This document shows, piece after piece, positions 1 through 13,967 of a DNA stretch of 64,000 bases. A program made the translations under genes and the position numbers. Position 1 is the stretch's first letter, and every line of letters starts with the position of its first letter. The notes below the pieces were generated by a model, which saw only the letters and a list, made by a program, of their open reading frames with translations, did not search any database and had not been told where the DNA came from. The DNA comes from Dermatophagoides farinae (taxonomy: Eukaryota > Arthropoda > Arachnida > Sarcoptiformes > Pyroglyphidae): positions 439,001-503,000 of the forward strand of contig NC_134679.1 of NCBI RefSeq assembly GCF_024713945.1, written 5' to 3'.

Positions 1-3000
1 CCTAATGATCATCATGATCATCATCATCATAATGTTTAATTTGTTACTTTTATTACTTGCTAATCAATTAGTAAACATTTTTTTTTGTGTGTGAGAATTG
101 TATGGTGAAAATGAAAAAAATTCATCATCATCATCATCATTAGTATTCATTGAACTTTGATGATGTGGTGGTGGTGGTGATGGTGGTCGACATATGGCCA
201 TCATCATCATGAGAGAGAATTCAGATCATGATGATAATAGCGATTTTTTGTTGTTGTTGTTTGGTTTATTCAATTGCGCTACCCTATATATATTTGTCAT
301 GACATTGAACTTTGTTTTTTTTCTATATTGTTGAAAGCCCCATATTTGTCATCATCATCATTTTCATTTTTCTTGTCGATTTAATTTGATTTCAATGTTA
401 TGACACGCCCAAGTTCTCATCATCATCATCATCATCGTAATGATTCAAGGGTTTTTTTCGCATTGTAAATATACATTGATTTCGTGATTGATAATCATCA
501 TCATTATAAATAATCTAGGCAGTGGCTTTCGATGATGATTATCATCTTTGTAGAATGAATGAATGAATGAATCATATTTATATGTTTTTTCCTCTGGTTT
601 TTATTTAAACCACCCGAAATGTGGAAATTCATTTTATATATTTGATTGCCTCTCACACTAGAACAAAGATTAGATTCAATTCTTTGGAATGTTTTTTTTC
701 TTGCTACCAGAATTTTGTACAATTCTTGTGGTCAAAAAGTGTTGGTTGTTTTTGTTATTCCAAAAGTCAAAAATGAATTACGATAGTTTTTTGTTTGTTT
801 TTTCACTTTGCACGTACACACACACACAGTGAAAATTCTGGTATTTTTTATTGACAGGAAAAAAATGAATTCTTATGAATTTATTGATGATGATGAAATA
901 ATGTTGAATTTTTTTTTTGTAAATTTCCACATTTTGTTTTCATGTTTGACGTGTGTGTGTGTTGGTTGATAATACGTGCCGCTCAGAATAGTGTTATTTT
1001 TTTATTATTATTTTTTTTTTTGAAGATGATAAATGTCAATTGCCAGAAACATATGGATAAGATAGAAAAAGATTACGAAATGAAAATCAATCGATAGATC
1101 AATTCGTTGCTGGATAATATGCATTGATCATTGACATTTTGGACAGAATTTATATTCAACTATACGATAAACAGTTTGAATAAATAGATTGACAGAATCG
1201 AAGTGTAACAAAAAAAAATTTGACAGACAAATTTTTTTTGCACTGAATAATAAGAATTTGTTTTCACTGTTTCTTGAAACTTAATTTCTTATTTCGTTCG
1301 ATCGGGTCGGTCGGTCGGTCGGTCGGTCGATTTGTTTGTTTGTTTGTTTGCTATACACTACCACCCACGTACAGCAATATTGTTGATGAGAAAATGTCTA
1401 AAACAACAACGAATTTTACGTTTCATTTTGTTTTATTGTCGTTTTTCCCATACGAATCATCATCGGAAGATTTAATTTTCGTTTTCTGTTTTGTTTTTCA
1501 TATTCTTCAATTCTGTAATTTGCCGATAACCGATTTTTTGTTTCTACAATAGTTGTCAGCATATTTTGGTTGTACTTGAAATGGTCGCAATCCTCAGAAA
1601 AAAAAGACGATGATCCTTGTTGAAAGAAAAACGAAAAAAAAATCGATGAAATTTTTCGTTTCAACAAGCAAACAAAACATTTGAGTTAGATCAAAAATTT
1701 CAATTTTTCCATTTCTTTTTGACCTAGTTTTTTTCCAACTCGGCTTACTGGTGATTTGTGGATTCTTCAAGTTTTTTTTCGAATCAATTTTCAATATTTC
1801 ACCTTTTTTTATTTTTGTTAGTTTGATCAATGTGTGTGTGTGTGCGTGTTTGAATGTTTTCGTTGATGATTTCCGTTTTTTTTTATCACTACATTTCAAC
1901 TTATGTGATCAAATTAACATGTCAAAATTATTCTCTCTTCATATACAAAGAATTTTATAGAAAAGAATGCTAAATTCTCTTGAATGTCAAGCTATTTAGA
2001 CAGCTGATATATATTCAGAATTCCATTTTAGATTTTTTTTTTTGTTCATCCTTTTCTTTTTTTTGTGTCCATTCTTTTCATTTTGAATCAATTCAATTCA
2101 AATAATTCGATAAGTTTTCTATATAACCATTCTATTCAATTTTTTTTTGTTGTTCGGTTATTGTTCGGTTGTTGTTATCGAATGTCTCAAATTTTTTTTC
2201 CGATGAATTGCCGATGCTGAATTCATTCATTCATAGAATTCGTTTTTTTTATTTTGATTTTTGATTTATTGATTCCATTTCTTTTTCTTTTCTCCAGAAT
2301 CAAACACGCTGTCCATGTGACTATACATATATCGATGACATGCATTCATTTGATTCGAAATTTTGGACTTTGTGTATCATTCGATCATTTGAATCGATTT
2401 TTTTCCGCAATATCCAAAAAATAAAGTTTTTGATTTGTACCCAGAAAAAAAAACTTGTACCTACAGTTTTTCACATACACACAATGATGATGATGATGAT
2501 CATCATCATCAATATCAATATTGATTGCAGTTTGAGATAGACGATAATGAACTTTATTGATGTTTTTTTTCCACTGAAAAAAATCAGAAAAAATCAAAAA
2601 AAAAAATTCTAAACATCATCTTCATCAATGACTTTGTCTAGCCAAAAAAAATTTTAGCAAAGTGGAAAATAACAACGAACAACGAATCAACTTAAAACAA
2701 AAGTTTCGTTTTCTTTTGTTGTTGTTTGGAGATATTGTGTGTAAGTGTGTATGTTCCCAATTTCAATTTAAATGTTCTACTTTTTTTCCAAGGGGAAAAA
2801 TTCTTTTCATCATGTTCCATCATCATCACAGCTTGAATATTGTGTTTGTATTCAAAAACAAAACAAAAAATTTGCCCATATTTTTTCTTTGTTTTGGCCA
2901 CCAAAAAAAAAAGTTTGATCTTTTGATGAATATGAATATGATGATGGTGTTTTTTGATTGAATACACTCTTCACTCTTGGAATCTTGTTTTTTTTTACTT

Positions 3001-5945
3001 CCCCACTATACACACCGAGATAGAAGTTGAAGTGGCTTTTCTCCCTTTATATTCAGGATATTATCTTGTTGTTGTTGTTGTTGTTGTTTGAATTTCAATG
3101 GAACAGCCAGAAAAAAATACTGTTTTTTGTGATCTGATGATGATCTACATTCTTTTTTGTTCTTTCTTTCTTGGGTAGTACGTTACAAGTTGTTTGAGAT
3201 TTTGTGTAAATGTTTTTATTCATTCATTCACTCACTCACTCACTGATTTGGTAATCACCAGTTGTTGTTGTTGTTGTTGTTTTTCTTTCATTGATTCTCA
3301 AATTCAATGTAAATCTCAAATGATGATGATGATGATGATGGGTAATACACGGAAAAAAATGTTTTTTTCTTATCTATCACTGTGTTTGTGTGTGTGTGTG
3401 TGTGTGTGAAAAATAAAATGTGATTATATGATTGAGTAATAAGATGCGCAAATCGTAAAGATGTTTTTTTTTATTTTATTTTCCATTTTGTTTGAATTGA
3501 ATTTGTTATTTGTTCACTTTGCAATAATAATCTATTGTGTAAATGAATGAATGGATGGATTATGCAGAGTTTTATTATTGGAAAAGATTTGTTTTTTTTT
3601 TGCTTTGCTTGAAAGATGAAAGATTTAGATTATTGTTTTGTTATTTATTTGTTTGTTTGTTTCATATTTTTATCATTTCTTGTTGTTGAATCCTGTAAAT
3701 TTGTGATATTAACCATTGGTCACCGTTATATGCGGATTATTATGGGCTATATAATAATAATAATCAGCAGTGGTCCAAATCATCATCATCATCATTTATA
3801 TGATTTTTAATCCCGTTTTAGCGTGTTTTTTTTTTTTTTTTTTTGGTTTCCACTCCTAATAGCATGATTTAGTGTGATAATTTTACTCAGTCTTATCCTT
3901 TGATTTCATTTTTGTCTGTGAGTTGTTGGTCATTATTATTACCATCTAAAAATAGCCAAAAAACTTGTTGAGCTTGTGCGCAGCTAAACTAGAATCTAGT
4001 TGACGAATTTTATTACGATGATGATGGGGTTTTTTCTTTTTCTCGGACGATAGAAAATGTGTTTTTTGAATGCAATGAATTTATTATTCTCTTACACATT
4101 GTCTTATGGTGGTGGTGGTGGTGGTGGTGATGGTGGATTAGTTGGTTTGGTGTGAACGAGTCATTAAATCAATGAGATGAAATGGTTTTTTTTGGTAGGC
4201 TCTAAAAATAGAATTTTTCTTCCTTTAACATTTCACATAAATGACACGCGTTTGAATTTTTCAAAAATTTCAAAGTAGAAAAAAAAATCCCGTAAATTTT
4301 ATGAGGTCAAACTATTTGTGACAGAAATGGCAAAAAAAAATCTGGTTGACATCTGATGGTAGCATTCCATTCTGAATTTTCAATGGAATCATTCGACTAA
4401 CTAACTTGCACTAAAACTTTTGCCAAACATTCTTGTTGTTCTTGAAATTTTTTTTCTGGGAAAAATTTTTAACTTTTCAATTTTTTTCCTTCATGTTTGA
4501 TTAATTTGAAACTTTTAATCCTAAATTGATGATTATGATGAATTTTCTACTTCCGCTTTTTTAGTGACAAATAAAAAAACAAGAAAAAGTTGTTTTTTTT
4601 CTCCTTCTTTTGCAAATATCCGAAATCAATTGATTTTCATCACTAATAATGTATATGAAATCAATCAATAATTGATTGAAAATAATAAAATATGTGTGTG
4701 TGGGTGTGTGTGTTTTGTGTCTGTGCGATGAATAGAATTTTATTCTGTACCCAATTTTGAACAAATGGAACGAACGGAAAAAATTGAATTACATTATCTA
4801 TGGATGCCCTTCACTCATCGTCATCATATCTACTAGGGGCTATATTTTTCTTTTGATTTCTTTGTCTATGTATCGTGTTGGTTGGTTGGTCATACACCCA
4901 AATTGTCATATTTTTTTTGACTTTCATTCACAACGAAACATTGAAACATTATCATCATCACGTTCGATAATGTCTCCAAGGTATATCCATATAATCAATG
5001 ATGATGATGTTCTACAACCACCACCAAAACCAAATGTGCCCATCTGATATGATTACACACACACACCCATAGTAATGATGATAATTTATTCTGTCTCTCT
5101 CAGTGACTGATTCTCTTGCTGTGTATTAATTTGATCGAATTTCTACACACACACACACTGGAATCGGATCAAATTGGCAACAACAACAGCGAAAAAAAAT
5201 TGAAACTTTTTTTTATAGGTGAAAATTCTTTGAAAACACAGTGGTAATTTTTTTCAATTTCTTTTTTCTTCATATTTAGATTCGTTTCAGGAAAAAATAA
5301 ATTTGTTCAACGACGAAAAATTCATTTTTTGTCGTTGATGACAAATAAATTGAATTTCGTAATCAATTTTTTTTCTCGCTGCATGCATCATTTCGGTCTT
5401 TGGGTTCATTCAACCATTGGTCGTTTTTCTTCTCGGTTTCACACATCAATTGAATCAAATTTTGAAAAAAATTTAAGAAAAATTTGATTTGATGTCGTTT
5501 TTTCATTTGGTGGAAAATTTCCCGAGAAAAAAAATTCCGAAACATTGATCGATTTTGTACGCACACAAACACCAACAGCGACAACAACAAGCCACGTAAG
5601 TATCCAATTTAGTGTTCATTTCAAATGGGCAAACAAAAATTTTTCCATACTTGTTGTTGTTGTTGTCACTATAGAATTTTCATTTTCATCTGGTGTTTGG
5701 ATTTCACTTGTTTTTGGATCGAAAAAATCCAAGTTCTAAAGAATTTACTATAACGACGACGACGAAAAAAAAATCGAAGTTTGTCGCTCATGTCATTCCA
5801 GAAGAAAGAAGACGAAAAAAAAATAAGTCGAAAAGACCAGAATTATTATCATAATAACAAGAAAGAAAAGAAGAAAAACGAACGAACGAACAAAATAATA
5901 TTAATGTGAAACCTTTTTTAGCCTAAAGACATTTTCATACTTTTT

Positions 5946-6007
<62 letters not shown>

Positions 6008-6261
6008 TCTTGTTTTCCATTTTCTCATACATTCTGTCTGTGTGTGTGTTTGTGTATGTATGTAGCGTGAATATTCTTCACTACAATACGCCTACGGTTT
6101 TGATTCTTCGTCTTCTTCTTCTTCTTCTATTCCCACCGATCTAATAATCATCGTGTAAATTGATACGAATTATTTATATACGTGCTCATATTTGTATTTG
6201 TGTGATGTCCGAATTTCATACTTTCTAATGATAACAATAGTGACATAATCACCATTATATA
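1..6261. other. gene-poor 5' flank of the Beat gene
   Basis: Mostly poly-A/T runs, (CAT)n/(ATG)n, (TTG)n and (GT)n microsatellites. No confident gene. The only exon-like spot is at 2298, where a strong pyrimidine-rich acceptor (CTTTTCTCCAG) opens a frame to 2540 starting NQTRCPCDYTYIDD, without a convincing donor. A 57-nt CT tract lies 260 nt before the Beat start and may mark its promoter or 5'UTR. Confidence 0.6.
5948..6004 (+). repeat. (CT)n microsatellite upstream of the Beat gene
   Basis: About 28 uninterrupted CT units. On the other strand this is a GAGA-type tract, which in arthropods can bind GAGA-factor-like proteins and lies at promoters; its place 250 nt before the Beat ATG makes that worth noting. 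Confidence 0.9.
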
Positions 6262-7099
6262 ATGAAGTCTTGTGATGAATACAACACCTCAAGGTTCCAA
6301 TTGGAACAACAACCAGAACAGCAACAACATGATGGTTATTATTGTTCAAAAATGAAATATTTATATTTATTAGCTAATGATGATTATGATTCAACATTAT
6401 TATCAAATGACAATGACCATAGGGAAAAAAATCATTATAGTATCGTCATCATCAATGGACAACGACAACAGTTGATTTCACAGCTTTTTAACTATAGAAA
6501 TGATAATATGAAAAAAATGAATATCGATAATCGATTACCATCATCGTTAACACCACGAACAAAAGTAGTGAAAGAAAATGAAACATTTGATGATGATTTA
6601 TATAAATGTGTAAATAATGATGATGATGATAATGATGACGGTGTTAATAATTTAACACCATCTTGGAATGATAATTATGACGATGATAATGATGATGATG
6701 AAGATGACAAAATCGATAGACTAAGAAACATTTGGTCATCACCATCATCACTATTGAGGCCATTATCGGATTATTATTCAAAATACATGATGAAGATGTT
6801 GATTATTAAAAATTTATTTTCAAGATATCAGATATTTTTCAATAATTCCATAATCGATAATGATGATGGACATTGTGATTGTCATTCATCATCAACAACA
6901 TCGACAACGACGATGGTGGTAAATAAACTTCATGATTCACAGAATACACATTCAATCAATCGCCATTGTAAGCATTTATCATTGAAACCTAAATTCTTCA
7001 AAAAATCATCATCATCATCATCATCAATGAATCTATACATTTATTATACGACCATATTAATATTTACGCTATTATCAACTACATCTATGAATGTTCAAT
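6262..7099 (+). CDS. Beat exon 1: Asp/Asn-rich leader and signal peptide
   Basis: An open frame of 279 codons ends at a consensus donor (GTAAGT at 7100), phase 1. The last 24 codons, from the ATG at 7027, encode a classic hydrophobic signal peptide (MNLYIYYTTILIFTLLSTTS). The 255 codons before it are hydrophilic and low-complexity, with Asp, Asn, Ser and Gln runs. Either translation starts at 6262 and the hydrophobic segment is internal (a signal anchor), or it starts at 7027 and the upstream frame is an untranslated, accidentally open stretch. The frame has no stop over 765 nt in an A/T-rich setting, which argues for real coding, but GAT/CAT repeats also keep frames open. The domain boundary with exon 2 (Ig1) fits the usual Beat layout of one exon for the leader. 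Confidence 0.7.
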
Positions 7100-10000
7100 G
7101 TAAGTAAAAAAAATTTTTTTTTCCATTTGTTTTTTTTTGTAAATTGATTTTTAATACCGTTTAGTTATATTATTTTTTCTCCACTACATTGGTGTTCGAC
7201 TATTTTGACATGTGTGAAAATTGAAATTCAATCAAATTCAATCGAAAAAAAAGCAATAACTTTGTTGTAGTGTGTATTCTCACCCCATGTGTCATCATCA
7301 TCATGATGATGATGATGATGATAACGATTACCAGAAGTGGATACATTTTTTGTGAGAATCCAGAATGGCCACCATTGAGTTTTTTTTCTGCTTTGCTTTT
7401 TATTTATAAATGATGATGTTTATTAGGAATCGAAGAGGAGAAAAAAAAGTTACCGGCATTCGATATCCTGCTGTGAATTATTCTAACAGACATGATGATT
7501 TTTTTCCTTCCTTTTTTTTGTTGTTGATGATCAGATCATATCGATTTGATTCGATCGTGTCGTTCTCGTTATATTTAATTGATTTATGAAAATGTCTATG
7601 TTGGTTATTCGAGATGTTTATTTTGGTTTTTATTTCATTTTTACTGTCTTCGTTGTTGTTGTTGTTTTTTAGCAATTCAAATTTTGTCCGATTTTTTTTT
7701 CACTGGTCAGGAATTAAATGATTAAAATGGTCCATCATTTAATGGTTTTTTTTGGCTGTAAGAGTGTGTGTGTTTTTAGTTTCGAATGATGACAATGAAT
7801 ATAATCATTGTTTATTATTTCCTTGATTTTCGGAAATTACAATAAACCAGTGATGAAAAAAATGACTGAATGAATGAATACGATTAAAAGATGTGATCAT
7901 TTTCTTGTGTGTGTGTGTGTTTTTTCCGTTTCGCTTCTATTCAAACTGGTCTCATCAACATCATCATCATTCAGTATCGATATGATGTTAAAGGCGGCTC
8001 TTTCTCACTGTATGACGCCCATATATAAATTTATTCATTTCATTTTCGATTCGATTTTTGTTCTTGTTGTTGTGTATTTCTTCGTTTATTATTGTTGTCA
8101 TTGTTGTTGTTGTTGATGAAAGGCTATAATAACCATGATGATTATTATTGTCGTTCATCGATATTTGCCCATTGCTGTTGTCATTGTCATCGTCATAAAC
8201 ATCATCATCATCATCATTGTCTTTTATTCTACACACACAAACATTTTATATAAGATTTCTGAAATAAAAAAAAACAATGATGATGATGATGATAATAATA
8301 ATAATAAGCAATGTTCATTATAGAATGATTTCGTTTTCTTTCATTCTGTTTTCATGAAATCACATATCATCACATATATTTATTCTTCATATGGCTGGAT
8401 AACTTTTTTTTTCGTACAAAAAATTCTTTGTCCGATTCTCACTGTTTTTTTTTTTTGTTTTTGTTTGTAGTCGATCCACACGGCAAACAAAATAAAAAAA
8501 AAGAACAAGAACAATCGATGATGGTGATGATAAGATTCCACCATCATCATAATAATAATAATCTTTATGATGGGCGCCATGACCATCATTTAAACTGATA
8601 TGAATTCAAGAAGAGAAAAAAAAGAGATTCTGTTTATTCTTTTGGAAACAAAAGTCAAAAAAAAAAATCAACAACATTATTATGTTTGAGTTGCTGTCGT
8701 TGTTGTTGTTGTTGTTGTTACGAATTACGATGATGAAATGATGAAATAATCATTGGGTCAACATCACCATAGAATCCAAGAAATTCAATCCTCAATAATT
8801 TTACAATGATGATGTGGTTCAATGGTCAACAAAAAAAAAATAATGTTTGATTGTCCACTTTATCTATTTCTGTGATTCGGAATTGTTCTTCTGATGATTA
8901 ATCCAAATCAAAAGTTTCTTTTCTTTTCTTGTTTTCTTTCCCCAGATTCATTTATTCATTGATTTTGGTGATTTGAATTTTTTTATGTGTTTTTTTTTCA
9001 TTCGTTATCGAATATAACTTGAATGTTTGAGTTTGACCATTCCAGTTTGATCATTGATGAGAAGAAGAAAAAAAATAAATCACATTTCTCTTGTAAATTT
9101 GATCAAGCACACACATGGTGGTGGTGGTGGTGGTTGGTGGCTATAACACAATCGTTGAAACATTATTTCGGACAATAAAATTGAATCAAATATAACGATA
9201 TCGGTCATCAAACACCAAATACACACACACACACGCACACAGATATACTTTGAATCAAAAAAAAAGTAATTCAAATTCTATTTCACATTTTGCAAACAGC
9301 AACTCACTCAGATTCGGATTTATCTCAGATTTCTAGCAACAAACGTTCAATGTTTATTTTTTTTTTCTTTTTGAAAGTTTGAAAATGAAAAAAAAATACC
9401 CAATGATCAATTCTTGTCTCGTTTTTCTAACACTATCTCCGTGTGTGTGTGTGTGTATCGGCAAAATCTTATTTACATGTTTTATACACATTTTATATCT
9501 ACCGATGAATGAATGAAAATTAAATGCCAAGTTTGCTGAATTTTTTTTTTATTTCTTCGTTTGAAAAAAAAGTCAAGTATTTCTTTTTCTGCTGCTGTTG
9601 TCGTGTTTGTTTGTGAGGCAGCATTTACTAATATATATTCGTTTTGTTGTTGAAAATTGAATTCTTTCGATTCTTTTTTTTCCTGTCTACACTTTAAGTA
9701 ACATTCTGTTGAACAGTAATAATAATAATGATGATGATAATAACAACAACAACAACAGGAAAAGTTGAAATTTATGGCGATTCTACATGATGATGATGAT
9801 GATAGTCTGTAGATTTAGTTTACTGTGTAGCTCTCGATTGGTTATCGATAAAGTGAATGAATACGTAATGAATCGATGGACAAAAATTTTTTCCATTTGT
9901 GATTTCATTGAAATTTTATTCAATTGAAATTTTCAGTGACTTTTATTGTTTTCATAATGTCCATATTTTTTTTTTGTTCTGCAATTTCAAATTGTTTTTC

Positions 10001-13000
10001 TAGTTATTTTCACTATTATATATTCAGATTATTGCCGGTTATTTTTATTCGTTGATGTTCAAATCACAATAGTTTTATCTATAGATTCAAATTCATGACA
10101 CGCCAAAAATCGAAATCCAGTGATAACTGAAATTCCATTGCCTTAAAGGCATGTTTGGATGAACGAAAATTGTCTTGGACAGTGAAAAGAAAAACAATGC
10201 TGAACATTGTCATCATCATATATTTTTTTTTCTTTCCATACCATATCATGTTTGATCATGAAATGATCTTTGATGATGATGAACAATAATAATAAGATTG
10301 TAATGTAAACATTGCAAACCAAATGGAACAATGAAAAAGAAAAAATCAATTTGTAGCCGAAAGAAAAGACATGGACATGGAGATGTACATTTTTCTTTGA
10401 TGTTTCTGGTGTATCAATGTTTTTTTTTACATGAAAATTTTTGCTCTCGATGTCAAATTTTCAGTAGTAGTAGTATTAGTAGTAGATAATGATTAATTTT
10501 TAGTTTATCAAACTTTTTGTTCCAGAATTTCATCAATTTTTCAAAACAAAACAAAAAAAAACTCATTTTTCTCATTGACCCACTGATCATCAGCTGAATT
10601 ATTTATCTTTTTCTGTCTCATTTGATGATGATGATGATGTTTTTTCAGTTGGAAAAAAATTTGACAATTTTACAATCTTTTTTTCCTCTCTCTCTCTCTC
10701 TCTCCTCATCGAATTCATTTTGTGTCATTCCATTCTGCTCTCTTCAATCTCATTCATTCATTTGATTTGAACAAACACACACACACACACCGGAATTGGA
10801 TGGAATAATGATGATGATGGGATGAAAAAAGAACAACAACAACAAAAAAAACAAACTTGAATTACAATTGACTTTTTTTTCATTCTTGGTTCGTAAAGTG
10901 GAAAGTGATATGGTCACAATCCAATTTTCTGTTTTTTTTTCTGTTTTGTTTGCTTCACATCCAAAGAATCTAACCTAATAATCAAGATTTTGATATTCTG
11001 ATCAATGATGATGATGATTCCTGTTATTTGTTCTGTTTTTTTTTTTTTTGGTTTGTTGTTTGTTTTTTATGGTCAAATCATCCTGTTTTGTTTTATTACT
11101 TACAAGAGAGAAAGAGAGGCAAGAACAATGAAGAAAATAATTTAGTCTGATCTTGTTTCATGGTGATGTTATCTGATCAAATTTATTCATTATTTTTTTT
11201 TTGATTTTGTGATGGACAATCATTTTCTCTCTCTCTTTCTCTTAGTTTGTTTGGATTTCCGATTCCTGTTTTTTTTCCTGATTTCCGGATATTCTCCATT
11301 TTTTTTTTGGATTACAATAATGGAAATGTTTCATTTTTATCTCTAGGTTTTGTGGTTTTTTTTGTTGTCACACATGCACACACTTTTATAATAATTCTTA
11401 TGATCTTTTTTTTTCTTACTTCAGCTATAATTGAATTGAATGAACAACGGAAAACACAAAAAAAACAACCAGAACACAACAACGGAAATCCACATTGACT
11501 CAAACACGCCATTTTTCTCTGGTTTTTTTTTGGCATCACTTAAATCAAAAACTCAAATGAATGAAAGAAAAAAAAATTTGTTTGTTTGTTTGTCATTCAA
11601 GTGTGTTAATTTTGATGATGATTTATGCATTTCACATTGTTTGTGTATGTGTCTCATATTGAAATTGCAATTTGAGCAGACTTGTTGTTGTTGTTTTCAT
11701 CAGACTAGAATCTAGTCACTAGATCAAGACGAGAAAAAAAAATCCTGGTTGCCTAGTTGACTTGATTTTTTTTTTTGTTTTTTTTCCATCCTTCCCAACC
11801 ATTTATCCATCCATATTACTACTGAATGTCTTTTTTTTTTGTTGGTTAAAATGAAAAAATTCATTTTTTATATCCATTATTAGTGTGTGTGTATGTGTGT
11901 GTTTGATGTATGGATGAATTTTGCATATGCAGCACATACATACATGATCCATTGAATGATGATGATGATGATGATGATATACGTGTGTGTGTCTAAAACA
12001 CGAGTTGTGATTTATTGACATATTTTTTTCCACTTTTTATGAATGAATACACGGAATGGTGTTTGTATCATGGTCGATGTTTGGTTTATTGGCTCGTGGA
12101 TGTTTTTTTCACTGATATTTTAAACCATTTGGTGTGTTGATTTCTGGAAATGAAAATCGATTAATTTTTTTTTTTCTCTCTCTCTCTCGTTTTGGTTTTG
12201 TTTTTCTTTGCTGAATAATAACGAATGATGATCATGATGATAATTTGAAAGATAAATATTTGAAAATTTATTTCTCTCTCTCTCTCTCTTTCCGTTGTCA
12301 TTATTATTATCATCTATGAACAAATTATGTGTCAATATTTGAATGTGGAAATTATCAATCTTGATGGAAATTTGATAAGTTTTTTTTCTCGGATTCTTTT
12401 TTTGGAGGGGGTGGGGGGATAAAAATTGTCATTTTCCTCAACACGAAAGGATTATTTTTATTTCCTTTCATCGAACCAAAATAAACCGTATATCCACATG
12501 ACAATAGCAAATGATTATTATTGTACCTTGATCATCATTATCAAAAAAAAAAATTGGTGGCAGAAAATAAATTCGATTTGATTTTAAAAAAGAGAGAAAG
12601 ACTGAAAATAGAAATTTTACAGCGAAAAAAAAATTGAATTCTTTCGCTCTTTTTTTCATGCATCATTACCATATTTTTTTCTGTTCCGTTTTTTTTTTGA
12701 AATTGTGGTGAAGCAAAACAAAAAATTAACCATTTGATGATGATGCTCATCAATTTTCTTTTCTTTTTTTTTAAAAAAGTTGCCATTACGTCAATTTCTT
12801 TCTCTTATTAGCAGTGGTATTATGAAAAACGTACAGAAAAACTTTTACGATAATCCTTGAGAACAGAAAAGATGCTAATATTAAGTCTGTGCATGTGTGC
12901 GTGTGCGTGTCTGTGTGTGGTATTCATTGGTGTAACTCTATCCTATATGTATAAATGATGACCATCATCATCATCATTATCATCGATTTCGATATATATC

Positions 13001-13925
13001 GAAATAATAATATTCGTTTTGTGTCAAGATTAATGACCAAAGATTTCGAATCGTTTTCGATTCTTTATTCTTTTTTTTCACCATTACTTCATTTATTATT
13101 ATTATCTGAACATTCTCCACAATTGATAATATCCCCACCTTTCTATGATATCGAGGTGTAATGTTTTCTTTTTCTGTTACTTTTCAATGTCTATTTTATT
13201 TATTTATTTTTATTCAATTGAATATTTGGATAATTTTCCTATGAAAATTATTGTATTATTGGGAATCGATGAATCTCTTTTTCTTTTATTCGCCATTAGC
13301 CATTCATTCATTCGAAATGATGATGATCTTGATCATATTCTCTTCTTTACAGTTGCTGAGAATATGATGCTAATAATGAGCATATATCAGAATAACAGGA
13401 AATCATCTTTGGTTTGTGTTTCGTTTCGTTTCGTTTTTCAATTCTCTTTCTCATTCTCAAGAGAATCACACAACAGTGATCTTGATGTGGAATCAATAAT
13501 AATAATTCTGTGGTTAATGTGTGTGCTTGTTTCGTAGCCGTACAAATGATTTTTCTGTATGTGCATCAAAAATTTTGAATAACAAGAATAGAAAGAAAAT
13601 GACTACCATTTCTAATTTAACGAGAAAAAAAGATTTTTTTTCCAATTTTTCCTGGAAATATTTCTCGAATCGAATCAATTATCACAAATAAATTTCTTCT
13701 TCTACTTGATGATTCAACTTTTTTTTTCGCTTTAAATGTGTGATTTTTTTTCTCCTTTGTTTACTGTGAAAGAGTTTTCCTTGTTTTTATCTTGGCTCAT
13801 CATTTTAATTTAACCGAGTACTGAACACTGGATATTTTTTCTTTCCTCCATGATTATCATCAATATGGTGAGAAATAGGCAAACGAAACCAAACAAAAAA
13901 AAAGTCATCATCATTATCATTAAGC

Positions 13926-13967
<42 letters not shown>

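Noticed and set aside
13145-13537. 130-codon plus-strand open frame in Beat intron 1
   Set aside because: Hydrophobic composition follows from T-rich DNA; no splice sites, motif or start context supports it.
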